Source: Xylogone sp. PMI_703
Taxonomy: Eukaryota; Ascomycota; Leotiomycetes
Direction: 5' to 3'
Length of the DNA: 64,000 nucleotides
Assembly (NCBI GenBank): GCA_021399445.1
Contig: JAJTUQ010000001.1
Coordinates: 6,324,001 to 6,388,000, forward strand
A model generated the notes under the pieces. It worked only from the letters and a program-made list of their open reading frames with translations, did not search any database and had not been told where the DNA came from. How positions within the stretch are numbered: position 1 is the first letter of the stretch; each line of letters starts with the position of its first letter. Of the stretch, positions 33,258 through 43,972 are shown piece after piece. The position numbers and the translations under genes were made by a program.

Positions 33258-34047
33258 TGGCTCTGGAGGCACTACATGAACATTTTATCTTCCTTTTTGA
33301 GGCATAGATATGATTAATAGATCTACTGAGAAAAGAAACGCCATCCAAAACTGGTGGATCTAAATACATGCACTTGCAACATGTAATAGTTCCCTTTTTG
33401 ATTTCTGCTCTAGTTTTGAAATTGACTATTTGATTTTGATTACATGACTTCAGTAAATTCCTGATATCATTTCAGAATAGAGATTTTATGTGGCAGCCCT
33501 AGAAATGAGTCGCTTCTGAGAGTACACGTAGAGAGATCAGTCGTACCACAGCGCCTCTACAGCATCATCTGCCAAAATGACGGCCTGAAATAAACCGACT
33601 CCATTTACAACCCTTCCTCTGGGTATGGGTGGAGAAGTATTATCTTCATGTACATCTCATACTTATTAAGGTGTAAGTGCATACATTTAAGATCGTTGTT
33701 TGCCGTAGGCCGTGGAGCTACCTAAAATTTCTCATTCGGGTTGGAAAAGCTTCCCCTTAGATAAGTTTCACTTTTTTAAATAAATTGTAAAAATGAACTA
33801 CCTCATTCTTTAGATCAAAGTTATATATATATACCAGGGCGAATGATGCTCGAATGAGTAAGATTAAGTCAAGATCAGGGAATATTATGTAACTTCTCGA
33901 TCGTCTACATATAGTAGGCAAACATGAATAGAAGCGCTTGGTAGTGTACTGGACAGAAGCTCAACCTTAGCTTCACTAGCGACTTCACAAGTTGAGCTTC
34001 ATATATAGACAAGGATAAGCATTGTTCTTTTCAATGAGAAACAAAGA

Positions 34048-34190
34048 GCGCCGTTGTGGCAAAAAGGTCAGGTCAAATTGTTGCTCTAAGAATGGAGGGA
34101 ACCAAGCCTAATTGTCTTGACACGATTAGGAGAGATGTAACGCCTACAACTAAATCAATAGTGTAGAGCAAGAACTCTTTTGTCATTCAA
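34048..34190 (+). repeat. tRNA-like (SINE-type) repeat, copy 2
   Basis: A diverged relative of the 33018 element. The first 35 bp match copy 1 at 27 positions, most differences being transitions (A-box region TGGCAAAAAGG at 34057-34067; B-box region GGAACCAAGCC at 34098-34108). The tail again has ATTAGGAGAGATGTA and GAACTCTTTTGTCA, with T-rich sequence about 20 bp further on. It lacks about 80 bp found in the middle of copy 1. Confidence 0.5.
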
Positions 34191-35357
34191 GCCTCCCATC
34201 GCAGTTATTTTTTCCTGTTCTTTTCTATTTCATGATTTCATTTTGCCCCCTTATCTCACTAGCTACCAGCCACCAGAAAATTGACGATTCGAAGTGGTGA
34301 CTTGTTTGACACATAAAGTGGCTTCATGTCATGAATTGCTCTCACAGATTATCACCACAATTCCAGCTAGATCAAAAGAAATAGTCGAGAAAATAACAAG
34401 CTTAGATTTCAGTATTTTAGAAATCAATAATATGAACATATAAAAAGAAGCAGTAATTGGGACCGCGAGACTAAACCTAATATAAGACACGTGTCACATG
34501 CTAGGTCCAGGATCAATTGTGCTGTGTAAACAGAAAGCCTTTCAACAGTTAATACAGAGACAGTTACCTGTTTTGCTATGCCAACGCAGTACAGCTGATT
34601 CGGCAATGAAAATATAGCTTTAACTTGCAGAATCCCACTTCTCTATCGAACGATGCCGAGACGGATCACGGATTCAAAATAGCTCCAGAGAAAGTCAAAT
34701 AGAATGCCCGAAACTCTGCAGTAGCTCAGAAAGAGTGTGGATTGATTCACTCAAACACAGACTACTTGTCGGCAGTTTCCTGGCGATGATATACCAGGGA
34801 GACCTCCTAATTAGTTATAGAGGGAAACGATAGCTTAAGGCCATTTATGTTGACCTAGAGTCATTGTATCCAGAGGGAAACGGTGTGAAAAGGCATATTC
34901 TTAAATCCTTACATTGTGCTTTTGAATTTGGGCTTGTCACCTTGCAGGCTAATCATGCCATGTGCAATTGGTTAATCCGCGGGATGTTGGCGGGGAGAGT
35001 TCCCCGCAGGTGTCGAGGGCTGGGGAAACTTTGCGCGTTATAATGTCACTCTTTCACCATTCATACATGAGAAAGATTTTGAGAAATAGCTCTCCTCGAT
35101 GAATTGTCGTGGATGGCGCCGAGGAAAGTACCACAATAGAAAGGTAACAACTTTCACATCAACGGGATAAACTCTTAGAGCAACCTCTACTGCAGGGGCT
35201 CTAGCGCGCTCAGGGACTGGCACCAGCAATATATCGCGCTAATATTAGTAGCCGAAGAGGTATTGCGAATCAGTTACGATGATGGTCCTAAGCAACAAGA
35301 ATATTATGTAGTCCTTTCCACTACTAATTGACTACTGGTCAAGACACTCTGGGCAAA
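34191..35357. other. Gene-free region upstream of RUD3
   Basis: AT-rich with no supported coding frame. The last 300 bp should hold the RUD3 promoter. Confidence 0.45.
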
Positions 35358-37405
35358 ATGTCTACAGCAGCTCCTCCAGATTCTACTCAGCCGTCGTTAG
35401 CAGGTGCGTTGACCCTATATTACGGATATTAAGGATGGCGCGAGTCCCTATTCATTAAATGTGGCTAACCGATTTTGCCAGCACCTAAAAAGAAGACAAA
35501 CAAAAAGAAGAAGGGTGCAAAGGCTAAGGGCAATGATAATCTGATAAAAAATCAAGATATAGAGAATAGCAATGCTCAGGAAGTCAACGATGTCGAAGGA
35601 GACGAAGAGGACACAGAGCAATCAGCTATGGTAGGATTGACCACCTGTCCAAGTCGCCAATAGTAATACGAGATCTAACCATTCATCCAGAACACCCCAC
35701 ATGAGAGCCAATTTCCGGATACGGTGAAGGCGATTTCCAACGGGCACAAGGATCATCCAACGAGTAATGGTAGTGCGACCGCGTCTTCAGCGCATTTATC
35801 AATGGGGAACCAGACAGGCGACTCAAGCGTCAATGGAGTAGAAGACAAGGCAGATGGCCCAGCCTCCAATGTGGCAGATGATGCTACCTATCGGCTTGAA
35901 GCTATGTCGAAGGAAAGGGAGGAATTGAGGGCCGAGGTAGAGCAGCTAAGAAAGGCACTAGAAGGCATCCAGGGAAAACACGATGAGGAAATATCAGCAA
36001 TAAGGAGGACACATGTGGAGGACATCTCCAATCTGCAAGGGAAACATGCGAAAGAGGTGTCTGAGATGAAAGAGTTGCTTCTGGAGGAGCTATCAACCGT
36101 TCGAACTGAATTGACTGAAAGCGAAACAGCCCGAGAACATGCGGAGAGTCAATACCAAAGTCTTCTCGGTCGAGTCAACACCATAAAAGCAAGTCTTGGG
36201 GAACGTTTGAAAGCGGATAAAGAGGAATTAAATGAAGCAAAGGAGCAGATTCAGGAACTGGAATCTCAAAATAAAGAGCTCCAGAAACGTGTCCAAGGTT
36301 TGGAAAGTGATATTGCGAGATTGGAGCAAGAATTGGCCGATTCGACGAAAGAGCTATCCAGTTTCCGTAATAGACATAATCTCTCTCAACAGAACTGGGT
36401 TAATGAACGCGAGGATTTCTTGCAGCAAGTTCGGCAATTGAAGGAGGAAGCCGACGCCGCAAAAGAAGCTATGGGTGACTGGGAGGTCTTAGCTATGGAA
36501 GAGAGATCTATTCGAGAAGGCCTTGCGGAGAGAATAGTTGAGATGGAAGAACAATTCTCTTCACAGAAGGAAGCATATGAAGCAGCAGTGTCAGAACGCG
36601 ATAATCAGGCGCAGACAATTGATGGCTTGCAGAGAGCACTGCATGATATCCAAGAAACAAGGAAGAAGGAATTACGTGAGGCTGTCGAATCCTATGAAGA
36701 GCAACTACAAGCCTTACGGACAGTCGTGCACGAGTCCGACAAAAGAGCTACTGAAGCGGAGGCGTCAAAGACATCCATGCAGGCGGAGCTGGACCGCCTG
36801 ACCCCCTTCGAGAAGGAGGTAAAAGAGAAGAACCTCCTAATTGGGAAATTGAGACATGAAGCAATTGTCCTCAATGATCATCTAATAAAGGCACTAAGAG
36901 TCTTGAAGAAGGCAAAACCAGAGGACAATATTGACAGGTATGTTCTCTACTTCCTTCTTTAACTTTCGATTTTAGACTTACCATTTGCAGGCAAATCGTG
37001 ACGAACCATTTCCTTCACTTCCTGGCTCTTGATCGCTCCGATCCTAGGAAGTTCCAAGTCTTGCAGTTAATAGCGTCCCTCCTTGGCTGGACTAACGAGC
37101 AGAAAGAACAGGCTGGCCTTGCAAGGCCGGGTACTTCTACTAGCAATAGCCTCCGATTACCCTCATCACCCTTCCACCGAACTCCTAGTACTCCTTCATT
37201 GTCATCAGAGTTCTTCACAGATTCATCCAGTACCACCAAGGAATCTCTTGCAGAGCTGTGGACAGAATTTCTGGAAAGGAGCGCCGAAGAGGGTACCACT
37301 GGATCAGCTTCAGGGAGCAGAAGTGGAAGCGTGAGCAGTGTAGTGCCTAAGCTTGAGCTTCCTCCAAGTAAAAAGTCCCTTCCAGATACCCCTGAAGCCA
37401 AATGA
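35358..37405 (+). CDS. RUD3: Golgin Rud3 (GRAB-domain, GMAP-210-like)
   Basis: Rud3 is a cis-Golgi coiled-coil tether recruited by Arf1 through its C-terminal GRAB domain. Exons 35358-35403, 35482-35630, 35691-36937 and 36991-37405 give 618 residues; introns are 78, 60 and 53 nt. After a Lys-rich N-terminus (APKKKTNKKKKGAKAK) and an acidic linker comes a long coiled coil (about residues 110-430, e.g. LEAMSKEREELRAEVEQLRK and LKADKEELNEAKEQIQELES). The GRAB domain follows: LIGKLRHEAIVLNDHLIKAL, then, across the last splice site, DNIDRQIVTNHFLHFLALDR and FQVLQLIASLLGWTNEQKEQAGL. The C-terminal tail is Ser/Pro-rich. The start at 35358 gives MSTAAPPDSTQPSL and is the only ATG feeding exon 2 in frame. 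Confidence 0.94.
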
Positions 37406-37843
37406 GATAAATGTTAGCGGGAAAACCGTAACCGAGCTCTAGTGATAGAAAATTTTCTGTTATTCGTGATGTAACTCTATATCAATATTCATGGCAGAAG
37501 GCGTTTGCTGGTGGGATCTCGAGATGGATGAGAGAGCTAATGTTTGGGTAAACTATCATGTAAAATGGCTAGGGGATCATGTTTTTTGAGATACATCTGA
37601 GATGGCGCATTATACATCTCCATAGTTTGTCTAGCTTTTTACATCTATATACATGTGTTTTACATCTCTTATGATGTTCGAACCATTGCTTCTTCCCTGA
37701 TCCCAGATTGTAAGACATAGTGGCGTCCTATGCAGTATATATACTCTCCCAAACAAGGCTACGTTGCTATTGCCACTTCCAAGCAATATATGATGATATT
37801 TTGTTACACATTTCCTATCGTATACTCTCACTTCTGAACTCCA
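37406..37843. terminator. Convergent 3' region RUD3 / membrane-protein gene
   Basis: 438 bp between convergent stops, AT-rich, with several ATACATGT/TACATCT words. No coding frame is supported. Confidence 0.4.
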
Positions 37844-38945
37844 TTATGATCCAGGCACAGGGCCTATGATGCCGTTTGCGTAAGCCTCTGCATCAGCCGT
37901 AATGTTCGTTACGTTAATTCTGCTCTCCAATGCGTTCTGAATTCCCGCAACAACCTCTCTCTCGGTCATGACTTCCCCCATCAACTGGCCTTCACGTATC
38001 CAATACCCTGCGCTCTTCCCCCTCAACTCTTCATCTCTTGCAATAGTATTCCTAAGGACACCAACCGCATTTATTTTGCCCCTCGCGGCATCAATAATGC
38101 GAGTCGCCAACTCTATTCGTTCGGATGTGGATGGAGGGCTGACAAAGAACCGGTTTGTTGCGGTCAGATAGATCACCCAGCCCAATAACCCGTCTACCGC
38201 TGCAAGCGCTAGGGAGCGGTAGACACGCATTTTCCAGAAAAAGGTGTCAATGTCTTCCAGACGGGTTGCGCGAGCATTGGCTTGGTAGGCGTATGAGCTC
38301 ACGAGATAGACATCCAGACAGGCCAGTCCAATTGCAACAGTAGTCGCGGTAGAGCGCCATTTGGCGCCTGCTTTCCCTGTGAAGAGCCCCGAAGTAGCGA
38401 TTGCCAGGATGATAAGGTTCAAGAGGTGAGGGGCCAGGATCGAGGGGATAGAGTAGTATAGATAGCTATGAGGCTCTTCAGGAAAGCATACTGGGCAGTC
38501 AATCATGACATCGGGGCCGAATTGGAAGTATAGCAAGCGTGATTCTAGGGAGTTGATCTTTGTGCGTAGTATCGCATCTCGGTCCGTGAGCCCTTGTGGC
38601 CGGAGGGCTGTAAGTCGAGTGAAGAGGACATCTGTAGGGATTTGGAGGCGGGATTGGGTGACGGCGAAGATGTTTTCTGGGGAGAAATTGGGGAGGGTTT
38701 TTATGATGTATCCAACGGCTGTTGCGAAGAGGATAGCCAGTGCTCGTGAGACTGCTGGCGGAACAGGGACGATCTGGACGCCTTGAATTGCTGGTTGTGC
38801 CCGCAAGGAACGGTAGTACGCGATAGCCTTGGGCAGAAGGAGGGGCCCAAAGAACAGGATGAGGGACTTGATCCTGTAGCTGGTTAGCGAACTTGTAATA
38901 GTGTTTCCATTGTTCCAATACTTACGTCCCCCAAGATATCGCCAT
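37844..38945 (-). CDS. Conserved fungal multi-pass membrane protein, function unknown
   Basis: Two exons, complement(37844-38873, 38926-38945), encode 349 residues. The unspliced frame reaches further upstream, but the canonical 52-nt intron 38874-38925 (GTAAGT, GCTAACC branch, CTACAG) changes frame. It gives a natural start MAISWGTIKSLILFFGPLLLPKAIAYYRSLRAQPA. Hydrophobic segments appear at about residues 7-25, 50-70, 160-185, 200-220 and 250-270. Conserved-looking strings include SRLQIPTDVLFTRLTALRP, SRLLYFQFGPDVMIDCPVC (a CPxC pair), EPHSYLYYSIPSILAPHLLN and ANARATRLEDIDTFFWKMRVYRS. The C-terminus is a soluble helical tail. I recognise the family as conserved in Pezizomycotina but know no function; an ER or mitochondrial location is a guess. 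Confidence 0.85.
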
Positions 38946-39536
38946 TTTGTAAGTTTGATAATCTTTGAACTATTTTTGTCAGACAACGTTCAAGACACGT
39001 TCCTGATTAACACGGCAGAATCTGTAGGCGGTACCGGATCGGGTTAGATGCTATTTCAAGGGTCCCCTCGCTTTATTTATTTTCGCAATTTTTCCATCCC
39101 GTCGTCACTTGACAAAGCTTCGTTATGGCAACTTAAGTTTTGGTTGTAATTGAAAGTGATTGCTGCTAATTGCAGCCGCTCTCTATGATACAAGTTAAGG
39201 TTTGATGGTTCCAGTTGGTATAGTATATACAGAATTTATCAAATTCATCATCGAATTTTGTCCAATTCACCAGCAGACATACACTCTCCTATCCACTTAT
39301 TCGACGTGACTCTCCCTCACTTTAAAGTGGCACTTTCGAAGCTTTGATGATCCTCTCTTCCTTGGTCACCTAAAGTCAAAAAGAATGCCCAGATTGAGCC
39401 AAAGTACTCTGCCAAGAGTCATCTCACTCGTGTTGCATGGTCTCAGCTTAGGCTATGAGGACCTTTGCGTCTTATTGTTGAGAGACATAACAAATGTCTG
39501 ACTGTAAAATTTGTACATTCCTTGACAGGAGGGTAA
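38946..39536. other. Intergenic, no gene seen
   Basis: 591 bp between two minus-strand genes: the upstream region of the membrane-protein gene and the GET1 3' UTR. No coding frame is supported. Confidence 0.45.
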
Positions 39537-40329
39537 TCACAGTTCCTTCTTATCACTTACAGGCTCCGACTGCTTTTCCGAGCTTGCCTTTTCGCTGGCG
39601 ACTTTCATAGGCTTGCCTTTACTTCCGTTGTTTGATTGTGTGGTCAGCATGAGACCAACTATTGCTACTATGGTATCACTGGCGAGCAATATGACCGCAC
39701 CGCACGCCAGTGACCATGCTTGTATGCTGATACTTCCAAGTGGAGCCCTGGGAAACGATAGAAGCCATTCGGCATAGTAAGGTACCCATCCTTGAGGAAT
39801 CCAGAACATGGGTTGCTTTGAAAACCAGAAGTTCAGAAGGAAGCGCAGTCCATTGGTGCCAAGCCATCGCAATGCGGTTACCACGCGGTCAAACGTGGCT
39901 CTGGAAGCATCCGTAGATGATTCTATATAATGAGTTCTTAGCCTTCTGCCCATTTATTGGGAATTTATCCACCGCGGCGGAGGTGGGATAACATACTTGT
40001 CTTCTCTAATTGTTCCAATAATTTATCATGTTGCCTTCTTAACTTCGCCCACTTTGCAAACTCGTCCTGGCTACTGGTGGCATTAAGTTCCTGCCGAATC
40101 TTTAGGAATGTCGATTTCAGCTGCCGTTGCTCTGCTGCTTCTTTAGAAGATGACAGTACAATGAACGAGTAGAGGTTGTATAGCTGTAAAGAGATTCGCA
40201 TTAGCATTTTAATGAGGCTGTTGGGGTTGCACCATAGCCTACCAGGTTATTGATAGTGGCAGCCCCAACTGTGTTCACCAAGTGGATCACAAGTTGAAGG
40301 ATAAAGACAATGACCAGCAGCGAAGGCAT
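39537..40329 (-). CDS. GET1: Get1, ER receptor for tail-anchored protein insertion (WRB/CHD5 family)
   Basis: Get1 and Get2 form the ER insertase that receives tail-anchored proteins from the Get3 ATPase. Three exons, complement(39537-39922, 39997-40183, 40243-40329), give 219 residues. TM1 is at the N-terminus ([20 protein letters not shown]). The cytosolic coiled coil that contacts Get3 follows ([40 protein letters not shown]). Then come [35 protein letters not shown]2, [19 protein letters not shown] and TM3. The second intron is best placed at 39923-39996 (74 nt, ending ATATAG), giving [18 protein letters not shown]; nearer AG acceptors break the frame or add residues not typical of the family. 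Divergent from the PTAR1-like gene with 292 bp between starts. Confidence 0.93.
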
Positions 40330-40621
40330 TGTGAGCACAGTTTGATACTCTGTATCTTGAAGACTCCGATGCTGCGCAAGGGCAGCTGAAGGTATGCGTG
40401 ATGCGTGAAGGTGGCCTCAACAGCCACTTTCCAATGACGTGGAGAATTAGAGTTTAGGTTAGCGTGTGATATATGGTCCGTGCACAAAGAGGTCCAGGGA
40501 ATCAGCCCTTCTGACAAGGCTGCCTGATCTGTTATTTGGTAAGCACGGCTGCGGAACTTTGCTTTTTCCTCCCCATCTACTTCTCCCACAATTCTGCGAG
40601 TGCGAAAGATATTACTACAAG
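40330..40621. promoter_or_regulatory. Shared divergent promoter GET1 / PTAR1-like
   Basis: 292 bp separate the two start codons on opposite strands, so both promoters must lie here or overlap the 5' ends. No specific element is identified. Confidence 0.5.
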
Positions 40622-41680
40622 ATGTCAAGAGCAGTCGACAGGGACATCGCTGCATCAGTACAGACGGGCAATCCTCAATCTGTCTATGACGATATTGTGC
40701 ACGCATTAAATGACACCATAGCTCTTGGTATTCTAGAAATCGAACTCCTCGGGAGAAGCCATGAGCTTCCAGAAGGGTTAAACATCTTGAGGGAGGAAAA
40801 CAGCATTGCCATCCCGAAGACTAACCTTGTGAAAGCATTCACTATCGCTAGACGCATATTTTTTACCTACGTGCAGGATCTGTCGATCGCCAAGCACCAA
40901 GAGCTGCGGGATTCCTCTGCGATTATGCTTCTTATGGACCCTGAATATCTGACAGCGGCCAATGCAAGAAAGAGGTTGATCGAGATATACCGTTTTGACG
41001 CTACTGCCGATTTGGAATATGCACTGCAGAGAGAAATCATATTCACAGATAGTCTTCTCACCTCACCACTTCATCGTCATTCCAAATCACCAACGCTATG
41101 GGATCATCGTCGCTGGCTACAGAAGACCCGGCGGTCTGCTAGCATACCAATTGACGTACAACAGGATTTGCGGAACACAGTGCTAGTAGCAGCAGAACGA
41201 CATCCTCGAAATTACTACGCATGGTCTCATATAAGATGGCTTGTCAAGACTACTACGACAGAAAACGGAGATGAGGCCGCGAAGCGAGTCGCCGAGCCTG
41301 GCGATGTCACTGGGATCAGACTTTTGGACATCTTGATGAATGCGAAAGAATGGTGTCTGAGGCATCCATCAGATATCTCTGGATGGTCATTTATGCTGTT
41401 CATGCTGTTCTTGAAGCCGTTGCCGCCACAGCCACAGATAATTTCGGCTATCTTCAACGAAGTCGTCGATCTGGCCCTGTCCCTGAAATGGGTGCATGAG
41501 TCGGTTTGGATATTTCTTAGGACTATTGCAGCTTCGAGCCATGCCTTGCAGCAAGACAGAAAAAGATTTCTTGAAGTGACGACTGGAATGGGCGTCTCCA
41601 ATGATACAGCCAAATTGGTCATGCAGAGCGCAAATAGATGGTGTGCTAGGTATCAACAAGAAATTGAGCAAGACGCGTAG
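40622..41680 (+). CDS. Prenyltransferase alpha-subunit repeat protein (PTAR1-like)
   Basis: A single-exon frame of 352 residues. The start is set at ATG 40622 (CAAGATGTC), not at the upstream in-frame codons. PPTA repeats are visible: SPTLWDHRRWLQKTR (about residues 155-170), HPRNYYAWSHIRWLVK (about 195-210), HPSDISGWSFMLFML (about 255-270) and a last repeat near WVHESVWIFLRTIA. Repeats of this type make up the alpha subunits of farnesyl- and geranylgeranyltransferases. The divergent wording and N-terminal region fit PTAR1, which in animals works with RABGGTB on the SNARE Ykt6. Whether the fungal protein does so is inference. Confidence 0.85.
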   Translation: MSRAVDRDIAASVQTGNPQSVYDDIVHALNDTIALGILEIELLGRSHELPEGLNILREENSIAIPKTNLVKAFTIARRIFFTYVQDLSIAKHQELRDSSAIMLLMDPEYLTAANARKRLIEIYRFDATADLEYALQREIIFTDSLLTSPLHRHSKSPTLWDHRRWLQKTRRSASIPIDVQQDLRNTVLVAAERHPRNYYAWSHIRWLVKTTTTENGDEAAKRVAEPGDVTGIRLLDILMNAKEWCLRHPSDISGWSFMLFMLFLKPLPPQPQIISAIFNEVVDLALSLKWVHESVWIFLRTIAASSHALQQDRKRFLEVTTGMGVSNDTAKLVMQSANRWCARYQQEIEQDA

Positions 41681-42497
41681 AGAAGGCACACATTGATTAC
41701 TTGTATTGTTGCATTAGGAGGTCGGAGGATAGGACGGATGCACAAGTACCGTAGACATTCCAAGGAAACTTCGGAATAATGAGTGGTCAAGGCGTGCGGC
41801 CCACTTCCATGCCACTGGCTCGACTTGTTTGGCATCCAGGGTGCGGTACCGTACAGGCGCAAAATCCGACGGCCAGATATGCCAGACAATGATGACCCAA
41901 GGCTTAGATGCGTGGAGTATGTCTTAGCTGATCGAGACATGTGTTTATCTAGAGATGACGATGTCTGAGGAGAACCCGCAAAGCTGGTGGACGGGACCAG
42001 GGGACGGCATGACGTTGGGGACGAATACTGATATCCAGTACAACAGTAATTAACGCAAGCGCAGACGACGCTCTGAAACAACGATGGAGATAACAGAGGA
42101 GGCGGGATCAGCCACCATGGCCGATTTGGGCAGCATGCCTGGGGGATCTAGAATGCGCCAGCTCGGAGCCGTCTCATTCGCGAATGTCGCGCACCTGTCT
42201 GGGGGAGAGACACTGCAGTGCAACCCACGCTGCACCCGCAAAGGGTCAATCTACAGCACAAGGCGCCGGGCTTCATGCAGAGTTATTCGCAATTCGGCCT
42301 TTTGACGATCCTCACTTGGACCGCTGCAAGCTGGCCAAAGACGGCCAGATGGAGAGGATCTATCTCAAACTATCGAGCAACGCACACGTCTAGGCGTTTC
42401 AGTGCAGTAACCAACGGGCAATGGATATTGCAACATGCCATGCTGTCGAGTGCAACGATACCGTACAGTACCTCCGTAGTCAGATGCTGGATATGGT

Positions 42498-42546
42498 ACA
42501 GTACAGTATCATGAGTACTCCGCACGGAGTATATGGTCTGTACTGT
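42498..42546. repeat. Nested inverted repeat (cruciform/hairpin-forming)
   Basis: Outer arms ACAGTACAG (42498-42506) and CTGTACTGT (42538-42546) are exact reverse complements. Inside them TACTCCG (42516-42522) and CGGAGTA (42525-42531) form a second perfect pair around a 2-nt centre. Related words (TACAGTAC, GTACTGTA) occur nearby at 42460-42475 and 42660-42680. Confidence 0.75.
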
Positions 42547-43394
42547 GTATGCGCTGTAACTGGGGCTCGGATGCTTCGGTTGGGGGGTGACAAAGAGAAA
42601 AAAAGCCGCAATAACGGAAACTGTCAGCATCGACTTTGACTTCCACCGCCCCTTTCGTTGCGTTGTACTGTATGGTACAGTTGCAGTGCCAAATCATGGT
42701 GTTTTGGAAAGAAGGTAAAGGCTGACCCCTGGGGACAAGAGATAAGGTCGTCCAGGCCGTGGAGAGGTGAACATGAGGATTCCCATATCAGGACTGGGAA
42801 GGCGAGAAGTGGTTCTCCTGTGGCGTGCACACAGACGCTGCGAGGGTTTCTAGCTCTTCCTGGCTCACCATCGCGCCCATCTAGACGGCGAAGGTTGTGT
42901 CTCTCCCAATTTGCAGCGGCGCACATGATTGGCCAGAGCTGCTCGCGGTGCTAGTTGCATGGGCGCCTGTGGGCTGTGCTAACTGGCGGGGGCAGCTTGC
43001 TCAGTACCAGGGTGCGCTTGGCCAATGAGATGAATGGAATCATTCCCAATAGAGACCTAGCCGGACCTCGTGGGCTCGACAGTGCTCGGCTGCTCCAGCA
43101 AAACCGCCCCCTTCTCTCTGGAGTCGGGATATTCTCACGACCCAAGAGCTACGCAGGAGCCACTTGGGGCGCTCTCCTTTTGGCATCCACGGTCTGTCTG
43201 CTGCTGCTTAGGGTTACAATGGCCATGGTTCACGATGTCACCCTTCCCCCGCCAAGCTCTGCACTTGCCCCAATGTGCACAGGACGTTGGAGCCATGCCC
43301 GCAAACCTGGCCATTCTGCGCCGGAGCACTTCTGATCTTGGCCTGCTTCGAGCAGGTGGGATTGATACTGTGCAAGAGATGCCGTTGCTACATC

Positions 43395-43515
43395 TTCTCC
43401 TCCTCTACTCTCCTCTCCTCTTCACCTCCACCCTTCCCTATCGCCGCTCTCTCCCTCCACCATCTCTTCTCCCGACCTTCTCCTCATTCTCACCATCCTT
43501 CTCCCCCTCATGGTC
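43395..43515 (+). repeat. Long pyrimidine (C/T) tract
   Basis: About 120 bases are almost entirely C and T with scattered A (CTCCTCCTCTACTCTCCTCTCC and similar). Such tracts are common in promoters and 5' UTRs of strongly expressed fungal genes. Here it lies about 460-580 bp upstream of the aspartic protease start. Confidence 0.6.
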
Positions 43516-43972
43516 GGGGGCCTTTCCTGTTTCCTTTGACGAAAAGACAGGTTGGATCACTCGCTCCTCCAGCCGTCTGTAGTAGTCTTTGCTCAGCACG
43601 TCCGAGACCGTCGATGCCCGAGGCTACGACAAACTTGTTTTGAAAAAGTTAAACTCTCAGTATACCGGTGCATAATTTGCCTAGCACCGATTGTTTCTGT
43701 CTTTGAAGTTTGCCTGCCTGCCTGCCTGCCTGCGTCGTTTCCAGATATATATTTCATAATTGCGTCAAAAAGTCAGGCACTCTTTGTCCGGATCCTCTTC
43801 GATTCAATTGCTACTTCTGTCCACACATTGAGCATTTTCTGGCACGCATCTTCCACCTTCAAAGCCGCCAAAGAGAACACTTAACTACACCTCTTCTTGC
43901 CCTGCTTCGCCTGACCGTGATCAACAAATGCCAAACCACTTCCGCATCCGTTAATATTCCCCAACATTCAAT

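Larger units (their letters stand above)
41681..43972. other. 2.3-kb gene-free region upstream of aspartic protease
   Basis: No supported gene. It contains TAC/GTAC-rich palindromic sequence (see 42498-42546), a long C/T-rich tract at about 43395-43515, and a (CCTG)n run at about 43710-43732. The last few hundred bases look like a long pyrimidine-rich 5' leader of the protease. Open frames are short and occur on both strands. Confidence 0.5.

Noticed and set aside
38874..38986. Unspliced N-terminus of the 37844-38945 membrane protein
   Set aside because: It reads through a textbook 52-nt intron. Splicing gives a hydrophobic start directly behind an ATG in the matching frame.
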